Shown: one piece after another, positions 1 to 12,500 of the stretch | How positions within the stretch are numbered: position 1 is the first letter of the stretch | Layout: every line of letters begins with the position of its first letter | Origin: Liolophura sinensis | Taxonomy: Eukaryota; Mollusca; Polyplacophora; Chitonida; Chitonidae | Reading direction: 5' to 3' | Assembly (NCBI RefSeq): GCF_032854445.1 | Contig: NC_088302.1 | Span: 35,406,191-35,470,190 of the forward strand | Length of the DNA: 64,000 bases | The notes under the pieces: generated by a model | What the model saw: the letters and a program-made list of their open reading frames with translations, nothing else | Told to the model about the DNA's origin: nothing | Database searches by the model: none | Translations under genes and position numbers: made by a program

Positions 1-103
1 GCCGGAGAGGAAGCCAGCATGAGCTGGACTTGAACTCACAGCTACCTCATTGGTGAGAGACTCCTGGGTCATTAGATAACCAACTGAGCCACGGAGGTCC
101 CTT
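1..103 (-). mobile_element. tRNA-derived SINE, fragment in reverse orientation
   Basis: This is the reverse complement of the 5' half of the SINE seen intact at 31715-31969. It shows the box B-like and box A-like promoter parts of the tRNA-like head and the start of the body. The rest lies before the window. A short AAAT microsatellite follows at 104-130. Confidence 0.8.
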
Positions 104-313
104 GTAAATAAATAAATAAATAAATAAATGTAACGAGATTTCCCGCAAGACAACTACATTCATTAACCTAAGAAGTCGCATGTGCGAATCTAGCTCTTGC
201 TGGATTCATTTGAAGCTCGGTTTGGGAGACTGATCAAGTTTATGCCGATGTTTTCTTTGTGCACTGCCCGTCTTTCTACACACATGAACCAGTCCATCGA
301 AATACTGATGTGT

Positions 314-350
314 CCAGTGAAATATTTTTGAGTACGGAATAAAACAACAA
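314..350 (+). mobile_element. SINE 3' end fragment
   Basis: A short stretch matches the 3' end of the common SINE (the part reading gtgaaatatt, then gagtacgg, then aaaacaacaa). Only the tail region is recognisable, so it is an old or truncated copy in an intron of CAX copy A. Confidence 0.5.
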
Positions 351-513
351 TGAACGATCGGTCTACGTATAACAATTTGCTACGTATACATGTACATGTC
401 AACATAAGCACCGTCATATATATAATGACAAATACTTGAGGATGGCGATAAGCACCAATCAAGTAATTAAGAAATAACCTGTAATAAATAAACATCGCTG
501 ATTTTCTTTACAG

Positions 514-3500
514 TTTGGAATTAATGGTGACACAAAGCTTTACGACTCACACATCAAACCCCTTGTGTATGCTTGTGCCATCATGCTGCCGATCTCCTAC
601 ATAATAGGACTGGTGTTCACCCTGAAGACACACAAAGAGCTGTTATACGGGAAGGACAGTGGCGAGGAACAGTCAAACGGTAGTAGATTCATTAAACAAA
701 TTTACCTCCTCCGGTACGGTTGTGTTTTTTGTCGGCCTGTATTTGTCTATCTGTCTTTCTGCTACTTTTTCAGAAAAAAGCTATGCATGCAGGAATGAAA
801 TCACTGACTTAGGGCTAGGGACCAATCAGTTAAATTTTGGTTGTTATCCAAATAGGGGTCCGGATCAAAGGTCGTGTTTAAACGATACTTTAAGATTTAC
901 AGATAGGTCCAAAATGCAGAGTATTGTCTATAGTGTGAGGATTTGTACATTTAGCTGTGGAGGCCTCTTGTGCTCTCGGAGTTAAGCATTTGTCATCGTT
1001 TTATAATCTCCGCCAGTGATGCATATGTGACCGGAAACTAGCAAGCACATTGTTGCTCTTTTTTTTTTTGTTTTTTTTGTTTTGTTTTGTTTTTTCCAAA
1101 CTGACTATATGCAAAATTATATCAAAGACGTAATATATTAATTTCTGCGTGACATTCCTGTTGACCCTCTGTTTTTACCAGCTCACCGTGGTCAGGCCCA
1201 GTGGTCCATCCTCAAGTCAGCCGTCATCATGCTAATCGGCGCTGTCCTCATCTCTCTCTGTGCTGATGTGGCTACAGAGAATATACAACCTTTGCTGCAG
1301 GTATCTGGTATATCTGAGGTAAGTTATCACAACAAAATGAAGTAGTCTGGTATCTCTTAGGTGAGTGGTCACAGATTACTTCGGGTGTCTGGTATCTTCA
1401 TCGTAAGTCGTGACAGTATACTAAAGATGTCTGGTATCTCTGAGGTAAGTGATCAGCTTTCGCTGCAGAGTGAGACAGCCAGCCAGGTCAGAGTGCAGAT
1501 CCAGGACACAACCACCGACATTTGTTAGGCACTCAGAGACTTAAGGTCGCAAACGAACCAGAGAAGTTGGATTCGAAAACGCGACCTCATTGACCAGTGG
1601 TCCAATGCTGTATATGAACGGGCTGGCAAGAATCCTACATCATATTGCCTAGCATTCCGCTTAATCCCTGACTTTATTTAGGTTTAACTTCCTAGTTCTG
1701 TGTATATGTATGGATTATCCTACTACTTGGTTAGGCTCTTATAAGCAACAAAAAACTAAGATACGTTTATTAACTGGTATTATAAGATTGTTTATTCATA
1801 ACTCATTTTGTCCTTGCAGTATTTCATCGGGGTAACGCTGCTGGCAATCGTCCCCGATCTACCGGAAGTGGTCAACGGCGTATTGTTCGCTTTACAGAAC
1901 AATGTGGCATTAGGGTATGTCATACTTAACCGAATGCAACTATATTATGTCCATGGACCACCACGGTTAGCACTTATATGATTAAATGATTTAATTGTCT
2001 TTTATCTGCTGGTTAAATCTCTGCTGAGTTCTGTAAATTTGATTACAGTTTACACGCTGTATGTGACTAAAGCTTGGACAGTCCAAATGCAGGTACACTA
2101 AAAAAACTGATCTGTTAGGTTTAACAGAAAGTCTGGTGATTCTAGAATGTACAGCTAAAATTACAACCGACTGATCTGTTAAATGTAACACACATATTCT
2201 GTTCTGTTAGACTAACGAGATATTATGTTGAGTATGACAGAACATTGTGTTATAATAACAGAATATATACATCCTGGCATCGCTCAGGTATAGGCTTTCT
2301 GTTAAAATTAATAGATTAATTCTTGAGTATAACATGTTGATAGAGAACAAACAAAGTTAAATATATACAAACATTTATACGTATATTATGCAAATCCGAA
2401 AAAAATACTACCTCACCATGCCATATTTTGGGGAGTCCAACGACTAGCCTACAAAGAGACACTTTGAAATATCAAGGTCTTGGCGTCAGCATTGAATGGA
2501 TTTATAGTTGACTCAATCACAGAAATCTTACAGTCACAACGAAAATCTTTGATTCAGTAACTATCACATCACATATGTTTGAATGTATTTCATGTCCAAT
2601 TGAATGTACAAATATTCCAATCTATCCCTGTCACCGGTACACACCCAAACTCCTTACCGCGCATGCACCACTCTTTACATTCGCTGATCACTGTCACCAC
2701 AAGCAAATTTTGTCCAGAAAACAACGCCAATGTCAATGGGGTCAGGGTAATAAGGCATGCAGCGATGTCATAAAATGCTAACCCTGTGTCGACATTTGTT
2801 TCCATCTAAACTTGATACACATGCGATTTCTTTATCTAAAAACACGCACAGCATGATTCTGTTAGGCATCTGAAACAATTTTATGGATGGGTGCTGAATA
2901 TAGGTACGCGAGATGACAATAGCGGTAACGCTAAGTCTAAACAAGTCTACGTAATTCGCACAGACTACACAGGCCAAGCTTGTCCAGTGATGGCAGTTAT
3001 GTAAAGCGAGCCTAAGGAGCGGCACATGCGCTGTGAAGAGTATGTGTATGTGTAAGCTCTGTTTCTATCAACCTGTTTTTCTTCCAGGTTAGAGATCGGC
3101 AGTTCAGCGGCTGTCCAGGTTTGCCTGGTGCAGATTCCTACCCTCGTGCTCATTGATCTGATTTATGTAAGTGACACAACCCCGGAGCCTGATACTTTAA
3201 ATACTCTTCTCTGGCCCTCTCGAAACTTAATCTTTGATTTATAATAAGTCTAGAGACACATGCGCAGTGGGTTACCTGTATAGTTAAACGGTAAAACGGT
3301 AACTTACGCAATACGACTTTACTCTTTTAACCTTTCGTATTTGATTGGCGTTCAATAATATTCCTTTCTGGTCTGTGATTTACTTTGTGTTCCAGTCTTT
3401 TAGATTTGACCAGTATTCAATGATATTCATTTCTGGGCTGTGTTCTTTTTTTTATTCGAGCCTTTCGGATTTTACCTGTTATTCAATAATAATCACATAT

Positions 3501-3994
3501 GAGATGTAATTTTTTTTCTATTCCAGCCTTTCGGATTTTACCTGGTATTCAATGATATTCATTTCTGGGCTGTGATTTTTTCTGTCATTGTGATGAACTA
3601 CACGATCCAAGATGGCAAAAGCAACTACTTTCAAGGTAATTAACTTTGTTCAGAGGTTCATACACTTATGAGCTCGAGAGAACCTGCGCTTTCAATTAAA
3701 CTATTTCATTTAAATAATTACATTAAATGATTAATGATTATATCATTACATTTAATGGTTACATTATGCTATTTAATGATTAAATTAATACCCGTTTAAC
3801 CATTGAACTAAAACGCGTTTAATTATCACATTATTACATTTAATGTTGAAATCATTGCAGGATTACGTTTAATGATACTTAAGTGACCCTGCATCTTTTC
3901 ATCTGTTTCAGGCTGGATATTGCTCGGTATTTACTTCGTTATACTGGCTATGTATTTCTTCACACCAGTACCTCCTGATGTCAGATGTTCCTAG
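514..3994 (+). CDS. CAX-family Ca2+(cation)/H+ exchanger, copy A, 3' part (six exons)
   Basis: This is the C-terminal half of a membrane cation/proton exchanger of the CAX family, which in other organisms moves Ca2+ or monovalent cations into acidic compartments in exchange for protons. Exons: 514-679, 1182-1318, 1820-1914, 3088-3166, 3527-3635 and 3912-3994 (stop TAG 3992-3994). All junctions are GT-AG, and phases agree with exons 15-20 of copy B at 35471-40337. Exon 514-679 encodes the LPISYIIGL membrane segment and the FTLKTH turn. Exon 1820-1914 encodes the second alpha-repeat with VPDLPE, whose last Glu is probably a transport residue; copy B has VPELPE. Exon 3088-3166 encodes LEIGSS and AVQVCLVQIP. 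The last exon ends FFTPVPP plus a short tail. The first alpha-repeat must lie before position 1. No frameshift or stop was seen, so the copy looks functional. A possible polyA signal is AATAAA at 4744-4749. Confidence 0.9.
1300..1460 (+). repeat. Degenerate tandem repeats of the exon 16-type donor in CAX copy A
   Basis: Starting at the 3' end of exon 1182-1318, the motif tctggtatctctgag followed by a GTAAGT-like donor occurs about four times, at irregular spacing and with mutations. The homologous boundary in copy B (36393-37640) carries a much longer array of the same motif. In copy A, reading through the true donor soon meets an in-frame TAG. Confidence 0.75.
1522..1601 (-). mobile_element. 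Old SINE fragment of a second family
   Basis: The stretch reading acttaaggtcgcaa through ggattcgaaaacgcgacctcatt resembles, in the same orientation, the element at 53580-53770. It carries a box B-like segment on the minus strand. It is short and diverged, and lies in an intron of CAX copy A. Confidence 0.45.
1915..3087 (+). other. Intron of CAX copy A with no recognised element
   Basis: This intron lies between exons 1820-1914 and 3088-3166. It is AT-rich with no supported gene inside. Short ORFs on both strands near 2575-3150 show no recognisable protein features and overlap each other, so they are not called. Confidence 0.6.
3326..3526 (+). repeat. Tandem copies of the exon 19-type acceptor and exon start, CAX copy A
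   Basis: Three diverged units of about 63-70 bp precede exon 3527-3635, with unit starts near 3326, 3396 and 3459. Each resembles the beginning of the exon (ctttcggattttacctg, then attcaatgatattcat, then ctgggctgtg) and ends in a pyrimidine-rich tract with an AG. The homologous boundary of copy B is repeated in the same way (38832-39089), but with copy B-like sequence. Confidence 0.8.
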
Positions 3995-6540
3995 TTGTCT
4001 CCCTCACTAAGCTTATGACTGTCGGTTTTACTCCTTGCCAGAAAATTTTGAAAATTGTGTCCGTGATGGATCTAAACGTGGATAACATAAAACTGGTCAG
4101 TTAACAATTTGTACATGATACAACATGGTTAGATTGACTTTTGGCAAGGTTTCGTTTTGAGGTATAAAATGTGGCCATCATGATTCCACGCTGCCATGAG
4201 TCCAACGACGATTGAATGGATGAAAACACAGTAATTACTGTGTGATGCATACTGGTATATGTATGCATATAGGTGTCGCTTTCCGTGACAGTTGGACAAT
4301 AGGGACTGGATTACATTTCACATTAAGTCTCGCAAATAACCCAATGATGCGAGACTAGCATCTGTCAGATAAAGTATGAAACACATATGCTACTCAAGAG
4401 GAGAAAGGAACATGATGAAAAACATTTTGGCAATATATTTTTATATGTGATGACAGTTACAGTAGACCCATATATGTGATGATAGTCTGTGTGATCGCAT
4501 ATTGCACCAGTCGAACATTTCTTGAAAGACTTAACTTAGCTTTTGATGTATAAACCACAATAAGTCATAATATTAGATATATTAATAATATAAGTCATAC
4601 ATATCAACTATAGTAATATAAGAATCTAAAGTTCTTGGTTAAATGTTGTTAGAGCTACAATGTTCGGAGAAATTGACCATTGCGTGGTTTAGGGGTTGTA
4701 AATTCATTTACAATAAGACTTCTTAAAGACTTTAAGGATTGTAAATAAATAATACCACCACAATTCTTGTGGTCTGTATCATATCTCTGTAGCCCTAGCT
4801 GCTGTGTTTGTTGCCTTTAATGAATAGATATAATGTTCTAACATCATGTGACATTGACCTCTGCCCACTTTCTCCTACACTAAATGGTATATATACAGCA
4901 TTTTCTAAAAATATGTATATATATTTTTTAAATTTGTTACAGCCTAATTTTTGATGTTAAAATCGCCATTCATAATCATTACTGTGGGACTATATACAAT
5001 CAAGTAAAGATAAATCACACCGCCATTACTTTCACGTTCCCACATCCTTGCCTGTCCAGAAGAGAACATGACTCCATCCTGCTTCCTTAGTTCCTGTGTA
5101 CTTGCTCCACGCAGTGTGTATTTAAGTGGGAGAGACAAGCCGGACTACACGAAGAGCTGCAGGCATTTTCTCGAGGAAGTGCTGGCTTCAGATAAGGCCA
5201 CATGTTCATGTTTGTTAGCACGGAATATATGAGGTCGTATAGGACTGACAAAAATATTATTAAAATTAATTTTTTTTTTACTTAATTAAAAAAAAACTGA
5301 CTTGGATGTATATATAGGTAAATAAATGTTGTATATTGGAGCCTGTGCTCAGTACAGTTTACCGTTGCCGTTTACTTCATTGTTTTCATTGTTCATTATT
5401 TCATGTTTGTCTCGGTTTTGAATATATTTCTGCCATATAACGACAGCATATCCGCTGTTAGGGCAGTTCCAGCAAACGTACATACATATATTATGACGAC
5501 TTCATCAAGCTTAATGCCATTCCAACACAACATGTATTGTCATGGTGCTTATAATCAACTTAGACTACGATCGCTTTGTGAATCTGGATCCCTCCAGGTC
5601 AGTCAAAGATTAAATACACGAGGAAACCAGTGCTTGCTCTCCCCCCCCCCCCCCCCAATCCAAATGTTAATCGGGAACCAGGAAACAGCCTGTAATTATA
5701 GATAAAGGTGAGTCAAAGCGGCAGTGAGCCTTATTATGGCAGTCAAATATTGGTATCTGGTTAGACAATGAATATATTTTAAGACGTACAGCATAGAGAG
5801 TACGACGGTGTGATAGCTGGCAAATGGTCACACGTAACCGGTGAAATACCGGTTAGTCTCTTTCCAATTCGCCTCAATCAGCGTTTTATTCTAACACGTC
5901 ATGACACACATTTACAGCTACACGCTGGTGTTTATGGGATAGACGTTTTCAAGACACAGAGATATCATATTCTAAACTCATTTGATCCTATATATTGTTA
6001 TCGGAGGAAAATTGTCTATTTTTACGAACTTTGTGTATTATTTCATTACAAAATTCCAATAACCTTCTGAGATATTGTCACTTGAAAATTCTTCTTGTAG
6101 AAGTCAAAAATGGTAATGCAAACGAACTGCCCTGATTCCAATGGGGTTAATCTGACTTCAGGCAGAAAAACAAAACAACAAAACAAGAAATGCACAAAAT
6201 ATATATATAGGTATAACTATCTCCATTACCTCTTTGTACACCGGTTTAAAGATGCAGTTCCTGCCTGTATAAAGAGAAACCTGATTGTACTTGCTTGTAT
6301 ACCATATTATTTTTAGGAGTCAAATCTTTGTAAATTAATATCAAATTTAAATAAATTCTGTTCCTTTCAATGAAAGACCTGTGGCTTTTCAATGGTTACT
6401 TTGTCAGTCAGTAAACTGAGACATGTATTCTGGAGCCTAAATCGCCTCAACAATTTTCTTGATAAACAGTATTCAGTGACAGCTAAGAATCTCACATAAT
6501 TAATTTTTTACGAAATAAAGGGACTTTGTTAGAGGCCGTT
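3995..6540. other. Intergenic, 3' flank of CAX copy A
   Basis: AT-rich DNA after the copy A stop codon. Possible polyA signals lie at 4744-4749 and in later TAAATAAAT runs. A poly-C run occupies about 5641-5656. No coding exon or RNA gene was recognised; the short ORFs here have no family resemblance. Confidence 0.6.
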
Positions 6541-6544
6541 GTGA

Positions 6545-6720
6545 TGTATTTTATTTATTTGACTGGTGTTTACAGCTTTAAGATTTTTCACTTATATGAC
6601 CGACAGCTGTTAGGATTACGAGTGGAGTAAACGGGAGTACCCGGAGTAAACCACCGCCTTTCGTCAGATAAATGACAAAATTCCTGACATAAAGTCGCAA
6701 CCGAACTAGCGAAAGATGGT
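6545..6720 (-). mobile_element. Diverged SINE-like element, reverse orientation
   Basis: It begins like the reverse complement of a SINE tail (tatttatttgactggtgttt, then tttttcacttatatgac) and continues with a body resembling the 53580-53770 copy (cctgacataaagtcgcaa, then ccgaactagcg). It is heavily mutated. Confidence 0.5.
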
Positions 6721-6859
6721 ACAGCAACAAATACTGTAGCCTACAGTGTGGAGGCATTTCCAGCACAAAGGTTTCTATACACGTGTACATACCTGTGAGC
6801 AAGTTATGCTGATATTACTAACAAAAATATTGACGTATTTTTATACTGTATTAGGCTCT

Positions 6860-7010
6860 TTCGCGTCCTAAAATGGTCCCGTGGCCTTCGCTGAATCATA
6901 CGGTTGAAGCACCCTTGATTGTGTGTTCGAAGCCAGTTGTCGTTGCGGCCGTAAGTCAGGTACCTATGGCGAAGGGCGGTGCACCGGACCGTCATAGAAG
7001 CAAACAATTC
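6860..7010 (+). mobile_element. Diverged tRNA-derived SINE-like element
   Basis: It contains a box B-like segment (gtgtgttcgaagcc) followed by cgttgcggccgtaagtcagg, which resembles the element at 39360-39525 (gtgtgtttgaattct, then ggctgcggctttaagtcagg). It seems to be a family different from the common SINE. Confidence 0.45.
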
Positions 7011-7919
7011 TTTAATGTATGTAGCTAAAATAGTTTTTGGTCATTTGATTAAACTTTAATTATTCATTTATTGGTGTTTTAGGTATTATACACCGTGCTC
7101 AAATATATATGACATCGGACAGATTTATGTGTGGAAGTGAGCAGACAGAGCCAAGTGTGAAATCTGTGCCATAACAGTGGGCGCTGAAAAATCTTTTTAC
7201 AAATGTTGGGAGATTGCCCATTGCCCATTTGTCCGTTCAGCATGAGGTTAACGTTTAAGGTGTATACCAGTATACAGTAAACTAACAAACCTTTTAAGTA
7301 GTGAATCATTAATTATATTGTATCAAGATATGTTATATAATATCTTTTTCTAACTTCTGTTCAAACCGCGTTTGAGTTGATAAAGGGGTGTATTAAGGGC
7401 TAATAATGGCTATGAAGTCAGAACAAAATCTTGACTGAATAAGATATACAGGCCTAAAGATGTCAAGTGTCCAGTGTCAAGTTCACCACGGTGTCAATCT
7501 AGATAGGCTTGCGTGTTTGCCCTACGTTTTATCTGCAACGGCTGTTTAAACTCTGACATCACACATACAAGGTCATAGTGTATGTCATGTAACTGCCGGG
7601 GTGACCTAGCTGGATTAGCATAGCTAAACTTAAAGAGTCTGACCTGAATACTCAGAAAGGGTCAGTTTGGGGTCATCTGCAAATACCATCCAGCTAGGTT
7701 AATTGTCAAAAATCGATGTCATTGATTCTGGAGGACTTTGGTAATAAGTGGTCTCGCATATATGGCAGTTAAGGCGTCTCATGTAGGAAAGTCCACCAGT
7801 TTCCTGCCAAGGTCGGTGGTTTTCTCCAAGCAATTCAGTTTCCGCCATCAAAAAATGTTCATAAGTGAAATTTTCTTGAGTGTATATTGTCTTTGATAAA
7901 TTGTGGATCAAGTGTAACC
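7011..7919. other. Intergenic, nothing recognised
   Basis: No supported gene. A short related pair (gtgacctagctggattagc near 7601 and ccagctaggtta near 7690, in opposite orientation) could be the ends of a small decayed element, but the match is too short to call. Confidence 0.5.
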
Positions 7920-8125
7920 AGGAGCCGTGGCCGTGGTCGTTAGTGTGCCAGCGCGGCCCGTAGGCCCAAGAGCCTCTCACCAATGCGGTTGCGGTAAGTT
8001 CAAGTACAGGTCAAGCTGGTTTCCTCTTCGGCCATACATGGGAAGATCTTCCAGCAAGCTGCTGATGGTCGTGGGATTTCCCCAGACTCTGCCAGGTTTT
8101 CTCCCTCCATAATAAATAAGTCTCC
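7920..8125 (+). mobile_element. Common SINE, diverged copy
   Basis: It reads in plus orientation from the tRNA-like head (ccgtggccgtggtcgttag) through the agcctctcaccaatgcggtt block, the box B-like aagttcaagt, and the body (tgggaagatct, then gatggtcgtgggatttcc, then ctctgccaggttt) to cataataaataag. The 3' tail segment found in intact copies is missing. Confidence 0.75.
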
Positions 8126-8689
8126 ATTTCTAAAATATTACAAGCACTCAATATCTGGCTGAATTAAACAAGTGCATTTTGAGCAGGATGAGATTTTGTT
8201 TGTATCTGAAATAACACAACGAAACCGATGATGTTTTCAATTATTCTTTTTAACATTAAAGGATACATGAAAAGGTATTGTAAACGAAGAGGATAATTTT
8301 AAGGAAAATGAAGAAAAACTTGCCAAAAAAGGAGAAAAAAGATCATTTTCTTTGTATTTTATAATTTTAAATAACCGCCCTATTTCATGCATATATATCC
8401 GTCATATACTAGCATTTAATCGACGTCATCGATGACTATACTGGGAGCGCGGGACCAGCTTAGCGCCCCCAAGCCGGGCTCTGCCCCTAATAAATTTCTG
8501 CAGACGGCCATCACCGTTGACCTTTAAAGGGACCTTCCATGTATACTTTCGCTCCTCCATGTACTTAATGTTTGCATGGCGTTACGTGAGTATACCCGCA
8601 AATCTGACCAACCTAACCTTATCTGCTTGTCTTTTAAAAACTATGTGTCTGACAACTGGTCTGCTTTTTAAAAACTATTCTCAGATGCA

Positions 8690-9500
8690 TCAAAGTGCCC
8701 AGAAACAGGGAGGTGTGGTATTGGGTTTTCAGTACCGGATATAAAATTATGCCAATCACTTAGAGTGTCTGATAAATTGTCGGTCTTCACATGTGAGTTA
8801 TTAGCAATCCTCTGTTCTTTACGCTGGCTTGAGGAATATAGACCAGTGAGGGATGTGATTTTTTCTGATTCACTTGCTGCATTGCAGGCAATTAAGAATT
8901 AATTATCTGTCTCTTACACGTTACCATGTCGAGAAATGTTCAACGAAGTCAAGTCACACTTCTACTCGCTTTGGCAGAATGAGTGGGATACAATAATGGT
9001 CGTTTTTATTTTCAATTTCAGCCTTTTATTTCCAGTGGTTATGTAAGCTTATCTCCAAGACGACACGATGTCTTATTTTTCAGATTAATGTCTGGTGTCT
9101 TACCTCTTAATTTACGCCTTTTCAAGATAAACTGTCAACAAGCTGGCTGGTGTGATTTTTGTGATGTAGATGAGTCTGAAGTACATTTTCCTTTAAGATG
9201 TCCCAGATGTAATATAGTCAGAACTCAAATGTTTGCAAAGCTATCACATTATGGTATTTTTCAGCAGGCATTACAGGCAGTTCTGTGTCCTCCACGAAAC
9301 AGAGTTAAAGTTTTCTATGAAGTGGCGAAATTCATTGTTAATTCAAGGCGATTTTGAGTCGCCCCAACCCTCATCCTGTTTATTTGAGTGTTATCTCTAG
9401 TAATGTAGTATAGATTTACTCTTGCAGTTAGGTGTGGCGTGCATTATCCTTTTCAGGGCTTGGTAAACGCCAAATTTATAATTTCATTCACTCACTCACC
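8690..9500 (+). mobile_element. 3' fragment of a non-LTR retrotransposon (RNase H-like and C-terminal zinc-knuckle region)
   Basis: From about 8760, broken frames read like an RNase H domain: SVFTCELLAI, then about 25 residues on SDSLAALQAIKN, then a stop near 8900. An open stretch at 8983-9357 then encodes a typical retrotransposon C-terminus: RRHDVLFFRLMSG, LPLNLRLFKI, and a C-x2-C...H-x4-C pattern (WCDFCDVDESEVHFPLRCP). A 3' UTR-like region ends near 9500 in a tail of cattcactcactcac type. The RNase H module is typical of I/R1-type clades, but the clade is not settled. The upstream reverse transcriptase is absent, so this is 5'-truncated and dead. Confidence 0.75.
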
Positions 9501-12500
9501 GCTGACCTCACCAAAGTAGGCTACTTAATTTCCGAAACCGCTGGAAATTAGAAAAGTTTATTTTAAATTCAATTTTGGTCACCCGAGAAGAAAGATTAGA
9601 AGTTTTTTTGTATGCGTTTCATAAATCCTGTAACCTTGGGTTAAGCGGATTTCCGATGTGTACTATTTATTTACGTATTTGTCAAATCGTTTGTTTGTTA
9701 GACTGATGTTTGAGCAATACTCAACCATAATTAACTCTCAGGAGGGTCAGGGTGAAGGAAATCAGGCCGAGCAATGGGAAACACCCGAACCTCTACTGGT
9801 TAATGACCAACTTAACGACTTAAAACTGTGTACTGGTGCAAATATACACCCATTCCTCCACACATTCTCGTTGCTGATTAATTTCTAGCAAAGCTTTACT
9901 GATTTCTTTGCCATTTCACAAGTTAAGAGTTATGATAAAGCGTTTTTTCTTTCAGAATTCCGTCCAGTAGAGAGAGAATCCAAGAAACTAAAAAAAACCG
10001 TTGGAATCTGCACTACACGTGTTTTCCCCAATCACGATACCTCAGTATATAATGTGTAATGACATGTTGTGTAATGTAACTGTAAAACATCTTACTTAGC
10101 TATTGAAATTAACACTTGGAGTTAACACCACCACATATTAAATCAATTATGTGCAAAAACCATGTCTAAATGGCGTCTTACTTAATTTCGACATGCGGTA
10201 GTCCTACTGAATGGCCACGAACATTATAAAGAGGCATGAACATTCATGTATATGCGCAACATGGTGTTTGTTCCACCGGAACTCGATCTGACACGTGCTT
10301 GACGTCCTTCCAGCGTACTAAGATTCATACACACACTTTCCTTAAATAAACCTTCACATTTATACTTCAAACCAGACTTCATGTTTTATTGTATAAATGC
10401 ATACATACAATAATAATTATATAATCCGCCAACACCAATACGAAAATATACAAGACAAGTTGTATTCCTTTTGGTTTTCAAGTATATAGGCCATCAAATA
10501 CTTTTACAGTCTCAAATAGATTTACCACGCGGGTGTTTCTCAACAACTAAAGGCCATCTGCCAATAAACACACAGAAACTACTTAAAGGTAGTTCATTCA
10601 TTCTGAATGCCGAATGTATGTCTCTAGCTTCAGTCAATTCAGTAATTGGTTAGAAGATAGACGTTAAAAAGCCGTTAAAGCCCGGCATTTTGTGAGCTTA
10701 AAAGCTTAAAAGTACGTATGCATGAATATCCTTCTTATGATTCAGTTAGCAGGCTACATGCTTACATGTATGCACAATTAGGTACGGGTTCCTATACACA
10801 CATGACCACGAAACTTCAATGACTCATGGCTATGAATTTAATTATGAAATCAGGACAAACATGAAGCATGTCTTGAATATCTTCTTGTGTGTTATATCTC
10901 TGCTATATACATGTTTCACAATTCAAGTATACGGATTACATGTTGTCGCTGGCTCAGAGTGAGCACCTTGGCGATATAGCCTAGCTGTGCACGTGAACCA
11001 TGGTCCTATAATCACATTTGTTGGACATCTGGCTTCAGAGAACGGGGACATTCGTGAAGCTTAGGATTTGACCCTGAAGGGACATGTCTGAAGACAATAG
11101 GATATATGACCTGTGAAAGGGTATAGTGTGTGCATATGTATGTGGAATCTAGATAAGATAGCACATACTGGAAACATATTCGTACTGTATATAAAATCTC
11201 TGGAAAAGTTTCTACGCTAGTCCTGTAAACTTAACAGTCAAGTTCATATTGTGTGTTGAAGACGAGGAGATACTGTGCCTGAACACAAAAGCTGATACAC
11301 TTTCCTTGGGAAGATACATAAATCATCGGAGCTCAATACGCCAAAAAAAAAGGATGGACAGCGGAGTCCAAAAAAATTGTAAGTCTGGTTTTACAACATA
11401 CATATTTTAGTTTAAATGTACACTGATCCCACTTTTCTTCTTTTCTTTATTTTCCAAATTGGCATGTGGTTACGAGAAGCTTTTCACCACGCATGGTAAA
11501 AATCGCTTGTTTATACAGAGTGAAAACAATCGGCTTGGTTGACAGCGTCTTAGAATACATAGTGGAGAGTGTTCCATCAAGCTGCAAAATTAAAATGTTG
11601 GCTCAGTCATTCGGCAAGTCCCAATATATGGTGGAGAGAAGAAGAGTGATAATGGTAGACATGGAGTATTCTTCTGTGTCGACCAAAGTTCTTCATCAAG
11701 ATTGGTATGGATTGCAGATTTGCATGACTCGGCATGAATAAGGATAATGCTTATCACTGTTGCTCCGTCTCTCCTTGGCCCTGCGGACGGACCGTGAAAC
11801 TATGAATAGATCATATATACCTGGCCAAGGGGTCACGAAGCGATCTTAAACTTAAGTCGAAATATTAATCATTAAATTTGGTATGTTCCTTTTGTTGTTT
11901 TAGCACAAATTTGTTGAACAATAACTTACACTCTCAGGATTTACGTTGTCAAGCAATATTTTGGCCTGGTTACATCAGAAATAACAATTTTAAAGTGATT
12001 TTAAATTTTGATTTATGCATAAGATCACTTCGTGATCCCCGGGCCTCAGCCGCAATAACATCAAACGCATTTAATTCAAATGTTTCTGTCAAAAGTACGA
12101 ATTGTCTTATCCCGTAATTACGTAATTAATAACAAATATGACAGTTTTTATCTGCAATTCTTGACGTTTTGCCAACATATTGCTTTGGCGTTTAATGTTT
12201 TGAGCAGCATTTCTACATATATAGACAAATCGTAACTGTCATAACCGTGAGGATTCATAATAATTCGGCTTAATTAATAAACAATTGTTTTCTGATTTCT
12301 ACTAACTTAAAATCCATGTCTTAAAGGGAAGAAAACATAAAAATGATGCCAAAATCAGATGAAAGAGCGTCAAAACTTATTTGCAAATATAATGTTATAT
12401 AATTTTTTTTGGATTTCATATTTCAAGAGAAAAGGGTATTTGAAAATATTTTTGTATGGTGGGTATTTGGACCAACTTTTGGTAGTTATCGTTGTTGCAT

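Noticed and set aside
8983-9357. 124-residue plus-strand ORF as a host gene
   Set aside because: Its Cys/His pattern and the preceding RNase H-like block mark it as the C-terminal end of a non-LTR retrotransposon.
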